From Aequorivita sp. (GTDB taxonomy: Bacteria; Bacteroidota; Bacteroidia; Flavobacteriales; Flavobacteriaceae), in the NCBI GenBank assembly GCA_024637015.1, contig JAGXGE010000032.1:137531-201530 (forward strand): DNA of 64,000 nucleotides, given 5' to 3'. Below, piece by piece: positions 1-10,270 of the stretch. Position 1 is the stretch's first letter. Each line of letters opens with the position of its first letter. Under the pieces are notes generated by a model, which was not told the origin of the DNA, searched no databases, and was given only the letters and a program-made list of their open reading frames with translations. A program made the translations under genes and the position numbers.

Positions 1-141
1 ATTGCTTCCGTTTTTGTATTTCTTGAAGAAATTTTGCCTTTCACAGATATTATCCCAACGTTCACACTTATGTGGCTTTACACATTTGTCTGGAAAAAAC
101 AGCCCACACTTCGAACTATTGAAGTTCGAGTAAACGAATAA
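1..141 (+). CDS. C-terminal fragment of a hypothetical membrane protein (truncated at window edge)
   Basis: Frame 1 is open from base 1 to TAA at 139-141: ...LEEILPFTDIIPTFTLMWLYTFVWKKQPTLRTIEVRVNE*. Confidence 0.5.
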   Translation: MASVFVFLEEILPFTDIIPTFTLMWLYTFVWKKQPTLRTIEVRVNE

Positions 142-166
142 AAAAAGCCCCGGTTGGGGCTATTTT
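141..166. terminator. Bidirectional intrinsic terminator between convergent genes
   Basis: aaaaaAGCCCCggttGGGGCTatttt hairpin flanked by A/T runs. Confidence 0.8.
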
Positions 167-167
167 G

Positions 168-2381
168 TTAGATCTCTATTTTTAAGTTTACATTTATGCT
201 TCGCCCAATGTTTAAAATTCCGTCGGGTTTGAAACGCGAAAGGTGTGAAATATATTCTTTATTGGTAAGGTTAGTTCCATTCACCCCAAGTTTCAGTAAA
301 GCTTTTTGAAGTTGAAAACTACTTTCAACACCTGCGCTTAAAAGCGAATATCCACCAGTCCTTGTTTCAAAATTGCTCACATTTTTTTGATCGAGCGTGT
401 TTTCAAGTGTTATAAAAGCAAAACTCTTTTTTCTGGTTTTACCATCGTTCAATTCTACGCGAAAAGTGTTCCGAAGCGAGTTTGCAGGGATCAATGGTAA
501 ATAATTTTCGTTGCTCAATTTTCCAGTAACCGTTTCAAAACTGCTTTCCAAATGTAACCAATCCAAAGGATGGGGGTGAAGGTGAAACCCAAATTCGCCA
601 CCGTATAAAGCAGCATCGTTTTGGAGGTAATCATAAACTTGGGTATCGTCAATGGTCTCATTGGTGGGCGAAAGAAAAATATAATTATTCACGGCATTGT
701 AAAATCCGTTAGCGAAAAGTTCAACGTGTTCATTTCGATATTCAAAAGAAAGATCTGCTTGAAAATTTTGCTCGTTCGTTAATTCTGCATTTCCTTTTTC
801 ATATCTATTTGTGCCTTCGTGAATGCCATTGGAAGTAAGCTCAGCCAAATTGGGCGCTCTAAAACCGCTTGCCAAATTCACACGAGCGGAAAAATTTTCA
901 AATAAATCCATTTTTGCGCCTAAAGCTGCGGTAAAACTTGTAAAGGTTTTGCTCAACGCTGGAATAAAATCATTATCCAAAGGATTACGAGCTGCTTCAC
1001 TTTCAATTTTTCGTGAATCAAAGCGGATTCCAGCTTGCAAATCCACTTTTTCCAAATGGTAGTGAGAAGTTGCCAAAAGTCCAACGTCTGTTGTGTTTGC
1101 GTTTGGAATCAAGATTTCTTCACCTTCATTTTTGTTGTTTTGAAACATTCCCTGTAGACCTATTATGGTTTCAAATTTTCCAAGTTGAGGTAGGTTATAT
1201 TTTACATCGTAATTAAACGTGTTCAATTTTAAGCGAAGGGCAGCTATGGCTGGATCATCTTCAAACTCACGGCGATCGTTAAATAAATAACCGGCTTTCA
1301 CATCCAAACTTGAATTATTGAAAAACAAGGTATTGTCGAAACTTAATATGTGGTTATCAACTTCCTGAAACGGAACTTCCAAATTCTTTGAAAGCCTTTG
1401 TTTGCCTACTTCTTCGGCAATGCCAATGTTGGAACGGTTGTAATTATAACGAATCGTTGACTTGAATTTCGTTCCCAAATATTGCACTCCCGTCTTCAAA
1501 TCCTTTTCATTGAACCTGGAATTTGTCACACGGTAATCTGCTCCAGATTTATAATCACTAAAAGACGAATAGGCACCACGCGCCAAAAATTTCAATTTTT
1601 CACCGGAGGTTTTTATTCCCAAATTTGTTGAAGTTCCCAAAGTATTTGAAAAATAGGTGCTATTCAAATCGCCATGAGTTTCGCCAGAAATTGCGAATTT
1701 TTCTGGATTCAAATATAGTACCCCACCCAAGGCATCACTTCCATAGAGTAGGGAAGCAGGACCTTTTATCACTTCTACACTTTCAATACCAGCTTCATTA
1801 ATTCCTAAGCCGTGTTCATCGCCAAATTGTTGGTTTTCCAACCGCACGCCCTGTGTGTAAGTCAAAACCCTATTAGAGCTTAAACCACGGATAACGGGCT
1901 TGCCAATGCCAGTTCCGGTGGTAATCAGGTCTACACCTGCAATGTTTTTAATTCCATCCGCCAGAGTGACGGCACCAGAGGAATTGAGATCTTCTGTAGA
2001 AACACGTTCCACTTTCATCACGTTGTCACTCTGTAGTTTGTGGAAAGGAGTGGAAATAATTACTTCTTCCATCTCTACTGCGCTTTCTTCCAATTGAATG
2101 TCTTCTGTAACAGTTTGATTGTTCGAAAAATTAATTTTTTCCGAAATGGTGGCATATCCTAAAGATGAAAAAATCACATTGTAATTTCCATCGGGAATAT
2201 TATTTAATATATAATTTCCGTCAAAATCCGCAACAGTACCTTTTTCTAACTGTGGAATGTAGATAGTTGCCGAGACAGGTTCATTTTTTTCTTTCGAAGT
2301 TATTTTTCCGATTAAGGAATTTTGTGCGCTCGCAGCAGTATATAACAAAAATACTATAAGCAAGCATAGAATATTTTTCAT
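168..2381 (-). CDS. TonB-dependent receptor with N-terminal carboxypeptidase-like regulatory domain
   Basis: 737 aa; signal peptide, IGKITSKEKNEPVSATIYIP..GNY repeat domain, plug domain (VIRGLSSNRVLTYTQGVRLENQQFGDEHG), C-terminal beta-barrel. Confidence 0.92.
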   Translation of the reverse strand: MKNILCLLIVFLLYTAASAQNSLIGKITSKEKNEPVSATIYIPQLEKGTVADFDGNYILNNIPDGNYNVIFSSLGYATISEKINFSNNQTVTEDIQLEESAVEMEEVIISTPFHKLQSDNVMKVERVSTEDLNSSGAVTLADGIKNIAGVDLITTGTGIGKPVIRGLSSNRVLTYTQGVRLENQQFGDEHGLGINEAGIESVEVIKGPASLLYGSDALGGVLYLNPEKFAISGETHGDLNSTYFSNTLGTSTNLGIKTSGEKLKFLARGAYSSFSDYKSGADYRVTNSRFNEKDLKTGVQYLGTKFKSTIRYNYNRSNIGIAEEVGKQRLSKNLEVPFQEVDNHILSFDNTLFFNNSSLDVKAGYLFNDRREFEDDPAIAALRLKLNTFNYDVKYNLPQLGKFETIIGLQGMFQNNKNEGEEILIPNANTTDVGLLATSHYHLEKVDLQAGIRFDSRKIESEAARNPLDNDFIPALSKTFTSFTAALGAKMDLFENFSARVNLASGFRAPNLAELTSNGIHEGTNRYEKGNAELTNEQNFQADLSFEYRNEHVELFANGFYNAVNNYIFLSPTNETIDDTQVYDYLQNDAALYGGEFGFHLHPHPLDWLHLESSFETVTGKLSNENYLPLIPANSLRNTFRVELNDGKTRKKSFAFITLENTLDQKNVSNFETRTGGYSLLSAGVESSFQLQKALLKLGVNGTNLTNKEYISHLSRFKPDGILNIGRSINVNLKIEI

Positions 2382-2418
2382 GCTTTCTTGATTTTAAAAA
2401 TTAATTTTTTTTAAAAGA

Positions 2419-2760
2419 TTATGTTAGAAAATCAAGAAATAGAGGAGGCCCTCTTAAAAAATAGTGTGTGGGGTTTAGATGGAATTCTGGCAATAAATAA
2501 ACAGTTTCCGTTTTTTGAAAACCATTCAGTACTGAAAACTCAGGAAGTTCCTGAGGAGTAAAATTAAAAATTGAGAAGTGAAAATCACAAATGGAACAAT
2601 CCAATTGTTTTTCGTGGATATGTGTAGAAAATTCAGTACAGGCCTTGTGTTGGTGGCCTTCAAACGTATGCGTGAATTTAACGGCAGTAGGAAATAGTAA
2701 AGAGAACGAAAAAATCGTTACAGAAAAAACTCTTATTATTTCCTTTTTAAAAAGGTTCAT
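2419..2760 (-). CDS. Hypothetical His/Cys-containing secreted or membrane-anchored protein
   Basis: 113 aa; N-terminal hydrophobic segment, FEGHQHKACTEFSTHIHEKQLDCSICDFHFS motif; adjacent to TonB receptor. Confidence 0.7.
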   Translation of the reverse strand: MNLFKKEIIRVFSVTIFSFSLLFPTAVKFTHTFEGHQHKACTEFSTHIHEKQLDCSICDFHFSIFNFTPQELPEFSVLNGFQKTETVYLLPEFHLNPTHYFLRGPPLFLDFLT

Positions 2761-3056
2761 TTTTTTATAAACCGCAAGCCCATACCTCGGAGCATTTTTT
2801 TTTCAAATTTCCAAAAAAACCTAAACTCTCCATACACCCAGCCGTAAAAAACTAACAATAATTGATAAATAGGGAAAATTATTAAAATTCGGAAAGGCCA
2901 GTAAATATACCAACCCATTACTTTTTTTATTTCGAAAAACTCAGTTAGTGGAGCTGCAAGTTTTGCGGCCGAACTTCCTGTAATGGCAAAAACCAAAAAT
3001 ACTATAAAAAGTTGGCCGTTGGATTGTATGTTCCAGCGTTTTTTTAGTTTTTTCAA
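2757..3056 (-). CDS. Small conserved membrane protein (DUF6787-like)
   Basis: 99 aa, two hydrophobic segments; 4-nt overlap with downstream gene. Confidence 0.6.
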   Translation of the reverse strand: MKKLKKRWNIQSNGQLFIVFLVFAITGSSAAKLAAPLTEFFEIKKVMGWYIYWPFRILIIFPIYQLLLVFYGWVYGEFRFFWKFEKKMLRGMGLRFIKK

Positions 3057-3472
3057 TTTCTTCCGCCAATAAATTTTTGATTGTACTTATCCTGAAAATA
3101 GACAAAATAGTTGTAGAGTAAATAATTTACTTCATACCCATAATCAACTGCAGGATCATAATTTATTTGTTCGGTGTATAAATTTCTGGAATATCGAGCA
3201 GGTTGCAGCACACGGTTGTTATATTCTGAAACAAACAAGCGGTTTTTAGATTCTAAGAGTGATTGGCCATAAAATCCGCGCGGTGGTTGTGAAATGAGCC
3301 AAGGTTCAAAACCAGGTTCAATTATAAGTATTTCGTATTCTAGGCTATCATTTGCAATGCGGACGGTATCATTTTTAATTGTTTCCGAAGAAGAACCATT
3401 CATTGTGCTATTGCCAGTTCCACAACTGTAAATGAAAATCGAAAGAGCTAATATGATTAAAAAGTTTTTCAT
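3053..3472 (-). CDS. Lipoprotein (DUF6146-like); start adjusted to internal ATG
   Basis: MKNFLIILALSIFIYSCGTGN lipobox; the track start at 3532 lies 20 codons upstream of this signal peptide. Confidence 0.65.
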   Translation of the reverse strand: MKNFLIILALSIFIYSCGTGNSTMNGSSSETIKNDTVRIANDSLEYEILIIEPGFEPWLISQPPRGFYGQSLLESKNRLFVSEYNNRVLQPARYSRNLYTEQINYDPAVDYGYEVNYLLYNYFVYFQDKYNQKFIGGRN

Positions 3473-3592
3473 AGAAATTATTTTCACAAAGTTAAGCAAT
3501 GTAGGGTTAAGCTGAGGATATTTAACTTTCATTTAAAAAACTACAATCCCTAACTGATTAAGGAATGTAGTTTTTTAAATTGTATAATAGTA

Positions 3593-4227
3593 TTATTTTC
3601 CAAAGAGACCACCCAATAGGCCTCCAAGACCACTTTTTTCTGGTTGCTACCACCCAGAACCATCCCTGCAATATCGTCAATAACGCTTTCGTCATTATTT
3701 ACGTCCAAGATAGATTCAACAAGTGATTGTTGCTGCGGTTGCTTGCCATCACTGTCCATAAAGCCTCCCCGCTAATCTCCAATACCAGATTCTGAATTTA
3801 CGCTTTGCTCTTGTTTTCCGAAATAACCCAACAAAATAGGCGCTGCAACTTGTAAAATTTGCATAACGCTATTAGTGTCCAAGCCAGATTTTTTTGAAAG
3901 AGCCTGTACGGCATTATTTTGTGACCCTCCTAGAACGTGTCCTAAAATTCCAAGACCGTCTTGTTTTACATCTTCGTTTACCTCACCACCCAAAAGACCG
4001 CTTAAATTATCTAAAATACTACAGTCGTGTTTATTGTTTAAAGCATTCATCAAGTTAGTAGCCCCATCATCACTACTTGCATTACGTTTCATAGCACCTA
4101 AAAGAATTGGCATTGCCATTGCTACAACCGAAGCAGTTTTGTCTGCTGGTTGTTTCGTTTCTTGGCTGATGCCACCAATAATTTATTTTCCCAGGTCGCT
4201 GTTTAATAGATATACAATTCCTGATAT
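3593..4227 (-). pseudogene. DUF937-family protein, degraded (start loss, two nonsense codons, one frameshift)
   Basis: Reconstructed ISGIVYLLNSDLGK*IIGGISQETKQPADKTASVVAMAMPILLGAMKRNASS...GIGD*RGGFMDSDGKQ...DDIAGMVLGGSNQKK(fs)SGLGGLLGGLFGK*; stops at 4183-4185 and 3772-3774, frameshift at T6 3634-3639. Confidence 0.85.
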
Positions 4228-4299
4228 TTGTTTTCTTGATTAAAATTAAGATTCTAAATTAGTGAATAGTGTATACATTAAAAACAGAAAACAATTTGA

Positions 4300-5253
4300 T
4301 TATTTGTGCAAAATTGATATGATCTGTTTTGCGAGCTCTGTACCAATTCTGTCCTGTGCTTCCTCTGTTGCGGCGCCAATGTGTGGCGTTAGTGAAATTT
4401 TTTCGTTCATAAGAACTTTTATAGAAGGAGTAGGTTCGTTTTCAAAGACATCAAGCGCGGCAAAGGAAACTTTACCGTCCTCAATAGCCTCTAATAGTGC
4501 TTTTTCGTTAAGAATTCCACCACGAGCAGCATTGACGACTCCCACACCGTCTTTCATTTTCGATATCTCTTCTTTGTCTATTAAATATCCAGATTGGGAA
4601 GGTACATGCAAACTTATAAAATCACTGTGTTTGATTAATTGATCTACCGGTTCAGTCTTTATTTTTAAAGTAACTTTTTGTCCATCGTAAAAATCAAGTG
4701 TAATATCTGCTTCTCCTACGTAATTATCACTTGCAATCACTTTCATGCCACAACCCAAAGCTATTTTTGCAACTTCGCGACCTATCCTTCCGAAACCAAC
4801 AATACCCAAAGTCTTTCCTCGGAGTTCGCGGCCTCCTCCATAATTTTTCTTTAAATCCTTAAACTTAGTGTCGCCATCTAAGGGCATATTTCTGTTGGAA
4901 TCGTGCAGAAAACGAACGCCTCCAAATAAGTGTGCAAAAACCAATTCTGCAACAGAAGCAGAGGAAGCTGCGGGCGTATTTATAACTTCAATTCCTTTTT
5001 CGCGAGCGTATTCCACATCAATGTTGTCCATTCCAACGCCACCACGACCTATGATTTTCAGCGAAGGGCAATTGTCAATGATATCTTTTCTGACCTTAGT
5101 GGCGCTGCGCACCAAAAGGACTTCAATTTTATGTTCGTTGATATAATTTTGAAGTTGTTCCTGCGCTACTTGCACTGTTAATACTTCAAATCCTGCTTTT
5201 TCCAAAGCAGTGATTCCACTTTTTGAAATTCCGTCGTTCGCTAGTACTTTCAT
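4300..5253 (-). CDS. serA: D-3-phosphoglycerate dehydrogenase
   Basis: NAD-binding GFGRIGREVAKIA; VNAARGGILNEKAL; adjacent to serC. Confidence 0.88.
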   Translation of the reverse strand: MKVLANDGISKSGITALEKAGFEVLTVQVAQEQLQNYINEHKIEVLLVRSATKVRKDIIDNCPSLKIIGRGGVGMDNIDVEYAREKGIEVINTPAASSASVAELVFAHLFGGVRFLHDSNRNMPLDGDTKFKDLKKNYGGGRELRGKTLGIVGFGRIGREVAKIALGCGMKVIASDNYVGEADITLDFYDGQKVTLKIKTEPVDQLIKHSDFISLHVPSQSGYLIDKEEISKMKDGVGVVNAARGGILNEKALLEAIEDGKVSFAALDVFENEPTPSIKVLMNEKISLTPHIGAATEEAQDRIGTELAKQIISILHK

Positions 5254-5285
5254 TTAAAAATTTTACTGGGTTATTAATTATTTCT

Positions 5286-6353
5286 TTATGCGCCTTTTTC
5301 TAATGCTTCCATAACATCTACCAATACTTGCACACTTTCAAGTGGTAGTGCATTGTACATAGAAGCACGGTAGCCACCGACACTTCTGTGCCCGTTTAAA
5401 CCGGTTATTCCAGCTTGTTTTAGGTGATCGTCAAAGGTTGCCTTTAACTCATCATTTCTTAAATTGAAAGTGGCATTCATTTTTGAACGGTCTTCTTTTT
5501 TGGCTACAAAGCCTTCAAACAAAGGATTTCGGTCTATTTCGTTATATATAAGCTCTGCTTTTTGATTGTTGATTTTTTCAATTACTGCAATGCCTCCCAA
5601 ATCTTTCAGCCATTGAAGGGTCAACATAGAAACATACACTGGAAAAACTGCTGGTGTATTGAACATACTTTCCTTATCAATATGAACTTTATAATTCAGC
5701 ATAGAAGGAATAACACGTGAAACTTTACCCAAAACATCTTCTTTTATAACAACCAATGTTGTTCCTGCTGGACCCATATTTTTTTGCGCCCCAGCATATA
5801 TCAAACTGAATTTTGAAAAATCGAGCTGTCTTGAAAATATATCGCTGCTCATATCGCAAACCAGCGGTACTTCTGTTTCGGGAAAACTTTGGATTTGGGT
5901 GCCAAAAATGGTGTTATTACTGGTGCAGTGAAAGTAATCTGCATCTTTTGGGACCGTATAATTTTTAGGAATAAAGTTGAAGTTTTCACTTTTTGAAGTG
6001 GCTACTTCAACAACCTTACCAAACAACTTGGCTTCCTTAATGGCTTTGTCGCTCCAAGTTCCTGTGTTTAAATAGGCTGCTTTCTTTTCCAAAAGATTAT
6101 AGGCAACCATTAAAAATTCAAGGCTTGCACCACCCTGCAGAAACAAGGCTTGGTATCCTTTGTTCTGAAGCCCCAAATGCTCTAAGGCAAGATTACGGGC
6201 GTTGTCCATTACTTCCACAAAATCTTTACCCCTATGGGAGACTTCAATTAGTGAAAGGTTTGAATTGTTGAAATTTAAAACTGCTTCAGCAGATTTTTGT
6301 AATACAGTTTGCGGCAAAATGCAGGGTCCTGCACTAAAATTGTGTTTTTTCAT
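5286..6353 (-). CDS. serC: Phosphoserine aminotransferase
   Basis: MKKHNFSAGPCILPQ; IYAGAQKNMGPAG PLP lysine motif; 355 aa. Confidence 0.95.
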   Translation of the reverse strand: MKKHNFSAGPCILPQTVLQKSAEAVLNFNNSNLSLIEVSHRGKDFVEVMDNARNLALEHLGLQNKGYQALFLQGGASLEFLMVAYNLLEKKAAYLNTGTWSDKAIKEAKLFGKVVEVATSKSENFNFIPKNYTVPKDADYFHCTSNNTIFGTQIQSFPETEVPLVCDMSSDIFSRQLDFSKFSLIYAGAQKNMGPAGTTLVVIKEDVLGKVSRVIPSMLNYKVHIDKESMFNTPAVFPVYVSMLTLQWLKDLGGIAVIEKINNQKAELIYNEIDRNPLFEGFVAKKEDRSKMNATFNLRNDELKATFDDHLKQAGITGLNGHRSVGGYRASMYNALPLESVQVLVDVMEALEKGA

Positions 6354-6422
6354 TTTGATGAAAATTTATAGTGCAAAGATGTGAATTATGCCACTAAAAA
6401 TATGGGAATTATGAATATTTTA

Positions 6423-7487
6423 TCATTGAAGTTTCAACAGGAAATCAACCGTATCTATGCCATCAGCATAATCCCAAAAAGCTGGAGTTTGAGCTTTTCC
6501 AAAAGGGATTTCATTTGGTAAACCTGCGGTTGAAACTATGCATTGAATATTTTCTGACTGTGTTTCTAGTTCTTTTTTTAAATTATCTAATGATGAATAT
6601 TTTTCATAAAAGACCACAGAAATAGGAGAGGAGAAGCCTGCGTCTTCTTTCAGTAACATAAATTCATTGTCCAATAGCGGAAAGCTATCCATTAAATAAA
6701 CCGCTTTGTTATAATCGTAATTATTGATGTATTTGTGGTTGTGAATAATTTCTTTCCAACTGAACATAGCTTTAAAAAATGGTTCGAAATCATAATTTTC
6801 AGGAATGTACAATTTTGAAATATTGCGGCAACCAAGACCGAAATAGCGGAAAATGTCATCAGCGAGCATTTTCAAATCTTCTTCGGTTTCTTTTCCATTT
6901 AAAACGGCAACCGAGTTTCTGTTTTTTCGGATAATGTTCGGATATTTCTCGAAGTAATATTCAAAATATCGCGAAGTATTATTGCTTCCTGTTGCGATAA
7001 CTGCATCAAAATTCTCCAGTTTTCCTTCAGTAAATTCAATGTAGTTTTTAAATTCCGGCTCCACTGAAATTAAATATTCAGCAAGAAAAGGAAGAAGGGT
7101 TTTATCATTTGAGGAAAGTTTTGCCAAGACTTTGTTACCCGTAATCAAAACAGAAAGAAAGTCGTGAAACCCAACTAGGGGGATGTTTCCCGCCATTATG
7201 ATTGCAACTGTTTTCGGTTCGGTTTCTTCAACTTTATAATTTGAAACCCATTGCTGAAGATTCGCTTCCGAAAGGGCTTCGCTCCAACTGTTTAATGCAA
7301 ATTTTATATTTTCTTGTGTGAACCATCCGTTTTCTGCTTCTGCTTTTCTCAAAACAGATTCAAATTTATTTTCAGTTTCTCCTGAAGCTTCTGGATCAAT
7401 TTCTCCAAGAAATTTTCCTAAACTGACAAAAGCGTTAATTCTTTGATTTAATTGCATACTTAGTTTGGAGTTGCGATTGTTAGGCAT
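6423..7487 (-). CDS. Acyl-CoA reductase (LuxC-like)
   Basis: IMAGNIPLVGFHDFLSVLITGNKVLAKLSS; FRYFGLGCRNISKLYIP. Confidence 0.8.
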   Translation of the reverse strand: MPNNRNSKLSMQLNQRINAFVSLGKFLGEIDPEASGETENKFESVLRKAEAENGWFTQENIKFALNSWSEALSEANLQQWVSNYKVEETEPKTVAIIMAGNIPLVGFHDFLSVLITGNKVLAKLSSNDKTLLPFLAEYLISVEPEFKNYIEFTEGKLENFDAVIATGSNNTSRYFEYYFEKYPNIIRKNRNSVAVLNGKETEEDLKMLADDIFRYFGLGCRNISKLYIPENYDFEPFFKAMFSWKEIIHNHKYINNYDYNKAVYLMDSFPLLDNEFMLLKEDAGFSSPISVVFYEKYSSLDNLKKELETQSENIQCIVSTAGLPNEIPFGKAQTPAFWDYADGIDTVDFLLKLQ

Positions 7488-7520
7488 TAAATTTGCGCAA
7501 AGTTAGAAAAAGTATATCCC

Positions 7521-7871
7521 ATGGCAATTATTATAACGGACGAATGTATAAACTGTGGTGCCTGTGAGCCTGAGTGCCCAAACACCGCAATCTATGAAGG
7601 AGCTGATGATTGGCGCTATGCCGATGGAACAGATTTAGATGGAAAAGTTGTACTGCCAAACGGAAAAGCGGTTGATGCAAACGAAGCACAGGAACCTGTT
7701 AGCGATGAAATTTATTTTATTGTGCCCGATAAATGCACCGAATGCAAAGGTTTTCATGATGAACCGCAATGTGCGGCTGTTTGCCCAGTGGATTGCTGTG
7801 TTCCAGATGAGGACCATGTGGAAACGGAAGAAGAGTTATTGGGCAAGCAAGCATTTATGCACAAAGATTAA
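7521..7871 (+). CDS. 4Fe-4S dicluster ferredoxin
   Basis: [12 protein letters not shown] and [22 protein letters not shown]. Confidence 0.92.
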   Translation: MAIIITDECINCGACEPECPNTAIYEGADDWRYADGTDLDGKVVLPNGKAVDANEAQEPVSDEIYFIVPDKCTECKGFHDEPQCAAVCPVDCCVPDEDHVETEEELLGKQAFMHKD

Positions 7872-7890
7872 TTTTTTTAAAAAAAATTAA

Positions 7891-7930
7891 AAACCCGCCC
7901 CTCAAAATTTATTTTGAGGGGCGGGTTTCT
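7891..7930. terminator. Intrinsic terminator
   Basis: aaaCCCGCCCCTCAAAAtttattTTGAGGGGCGGGttt. Confidence 0.85.
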
Positions 7931-7958
7931 TGTAAAGACTATATTTTAAAGCATATAC

Positions 7959-8486
7959 TTATTGCTTTTTCATAGTATCTTTATTAATCTCTAGTTTATA
8001 GATATTGGAAAAGATTGCATCTTTTTCTGCGTCATAATGTTCTACAACAAAGTTACCTTGGGCATTAAAATATCCAAAAGAAGAAGTTCCATCTTTTGCT
8101 AAAATATAATAACCTTCTTGCGAAGTTGGCTTGATAATGGCGTATTCCTCTTGTGTAGCGTTGTCTTTAACCGTCATTAGCCTATATCCAACTTCGTCTT
8201 TTTGGCTAATAAACTTAAAACGGTTGCCTTCGTAACCATAATTTACATCGCTACTTACTTTCATAGGCTCCATTACCATTGTTTGATTTGTTTGGTTGGC
8301 ATCGCGGTCAGCCAGCGTAATCACTTGTTTCTCCGTCTTGGTTACCGCTTTTGTGGAAACATCCGTTCCTTTTTCGCTTTTCACTGCGGTTTTGGTTAAC
8401 ACGGTTTCCTGTTTTTCATTTTTATTTTCCTGCGCAATACCAGTAGTAAATGCTGCTAATGCTAAAATTATCAATACTTTTTTCAT
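7959..8486 (-). CDS. Secreted hypothetical protein (paralogue of 8639-9175)
   Basis: Signal peptide MKKVLIILALAAFTTGIAQ; shared EGYYILAKDGTSSFGYFNAQGNFVVE. Confidence 0.75.
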   Translation of the reverse strand: MKKVLIILALAAFTTGIAQENKNEKQETVLTKTAVKSEKGTDVSTKAVTKTEKQVITLADRDANQTNQTMVMEPMKVSSDVNYGYEGNRFKFISQKDEVGYRLMTVKDNATQEEYAIIKPTSQEGYYILAKDGTSSFGYFNAQGNFVVEHYDAEKDAIFSNIYKLEINKDTMKKQ

Positions 8487-8589
8487 AATTGGTTATAATT
8501 TTATAATTCTTTCAAAGTTAAAATTTACACGTGTTAAAATGTTATAAATCTTTGGTAATCATTTCCCAAATTACTTATTGACATTCAAA

Positions 8590-8616
8590 AAAAAACACCA
8601 CTTAGTGGTGTTTTTT
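8590..8616. terminator. Intrinsic terminator
   Basis: aaaaaaCACCACttaGTGGTGtttttt. Confidence 0.8.
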
Positions 8617-8638
8617 ATATTATAAGTTAAAATGTATT

Positions 8639-9175
8639 TTACATTTTTTCTTCTTTTATCATATTTCTACTTTTTTCATCCAAAGTAAAAATGGTGGTAG
8701 TTACAGTGTCATTTCTTGAATCCAAGCTTTCAACTACAAAATTTCCATATTGGTTAAAGTAACCGACAGAGTTTTCACCATCTTTTGAAAAAAGGTAATA
8801 TCCTCTTTGACCTAATGGTTTTAATTTAGCATATTCAGGATTTTTGTTAGCATCCTGAACCTGTATAAGGCTATAACCATCTTCATCCGCTCTAAAGGTA
8901 TATTTGTTGTTATTGTAGGTATAACCGTAGTCTGTATTTACTTTAAGTGGGGTCATTGTTACACTGTAGTTGGTTTTGCTCACATCCGAATTTTTTAAAG
9001 CTAACTTACGTTGTTGGGAGATGGTTGCTTTTTGGGTCTCAACATCTATACCTTTTCCGTCATCAATGTAAGTTTTCTTGACAAGTGTGGTTTCTTTTGT
9101 GTTCGTGTTTTTGTTAATTTGTGCGAACCCAGTGGTAAACGCTGCAAGTGCAAAAACTATAAGTATCTTTTTCAT
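8639..9175 (-). CDS. Secreted hypothetical protein (paralogue of 7959-8486)
   Basis: MKKILIVFALAAFTTGFAQ; RGYYLFSKDGENSVGYFNQYGNFVVE. Confidence 0.75.
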   Translation of the reverse strand: MKKILIVFALAAFTTGFAQINKNTNTKETTLVKKTYIDDGKGIDVETQKATISQQRKLALKNSDVSKTNYSVTMTPLKVNTDYGYTYNNNKYTFRADEDGYSLIQVQDANKNPEYAKLKPLGQRGYYLFSKDGENSVGYFNQYGNFVVESLDSRNDTVTTTIFTLDEKSRNMIKEEKM

Positions 9176-9403
9176 AATATTTGTTTTTAGTTAATAACTA
9201 TTTTGTTTCAATAATTTAATTATCAACATATTATATGACAAATTTTCGATTATAATATTTTGCCAATCTTTGGCGATAAACCTTTTTCTTTGTTAATAAA
9301 TAGTAAAAAAACGTAAACTAAAACCTATTTAATTAAAAATACGTCAATATATATGGTGTTTAAGAAAGTTTAGCTATAGCTTATTTTTGTACTTTTATAA
9401 CAA

Positions 9404-10270
9404 ATGAACTTTATGCCATTGTGGTTGCATGTTTTATGGATAATACTTGGTGTTTATATAGTAATAAGCATACTACTTTATTATTTACAGGATTATTTCT
9501 TGTTTAAGCCTGAAAAACTCTCAAAGGATTTCAATTTTTATTATGAAAACCAGCAAGTTTCCGAGTACAATCTGGAAACTCGGGATGGAGCCATTATTAA
9601 TGGACTTCATTTTGGTATTGAAAAACCTAGGGGAGTGGTGTTGTATTTAAAGGGAAATTCAAAAAGCATAAAAGGCTGGGGTAATTTCGCTGTAGATTTC
9701 ACCCGTAACAATTATGATGTAATTATGGTTGATTACCGCGGTTTTGGAAAAAGTACAGGCAAGCGTTCACAAAAAGCCATGAAGCACGATCTACAATTTA
9801 TTTACAATAAGATACGTGAAAAGGTGAATGAAAAATACATTATTATTTACGGACGTTCTTTGGGTTCAGGGTTTGCAACAAAACTAGCTTCAATGAATAA
9901 TCCGAAAATGTTAATTCTTGACGCTCCATATTATAGTTTAACAAAAGTTACTGGCCGTTATATGCCTTTTATGCCACTTTCCATTATTCTGAAATACCCG
10001 ATGCCAACCTATAAATGGTTGAAATATGTGAAGTGCCCCATTCACATAGTTCATGGAACAAAAGACAAACTGATACCTTTCAGCAGTAGCGTCAAGCTTT
10101 CACAGGTAAATCCGAAGCTTACCAGGCTTCATCCAATTATTGAAGGTGGTCATAAAAATTTGAACAATTTTGAATCCTACCATAAAATATTGACAGAAAT
10201 CATCACATACAAAGAAAACAAAATTGACCTTTCCACTACCAGTATTGGTGTAAAACATAGTTCTAAGTAA
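9404..10270 (+). CDS. Alpha/beta hydrolase
   Basis: GRSLGSGFATKLAS nucleophile elbow; VHGTKDKLIPFSSSV; tandem copy follows. Confidence 0.85.
   Translation: MNFMPLWLHVLWIILGVYIVISILLYYLQDYFLFKPEKLSKDFNFYYENQQVSEYNLETRDGAIINGLHFGIEKPRGVVLYLKGNSKSIKGWGNFAVDFTRNNYDVIMVDYRGFGKSTGKRSQKAMKHDLQFIYNKIREKVNEKYIIIYGRSLGSGFATKLASMNNPKMLILDAPYYSLTKVTGRYMPFMPLSIILKYPMPTYKWLKYVKCPIHIVHGTKDKLIPFSSSVKLSQVNPKLTRLHPIIEGGHKNLNNFESYHKILTEIITYKENKIDLSTTSIGVKHSSK

Noticed and set aside
6423-7487. LuxC-like reductase as evidence for bioluminescence
   Set aside because: No luxA/B/D/E nearby; LuxC-like acyl-CoA reductases are common in non-luminous Bacteroidota.
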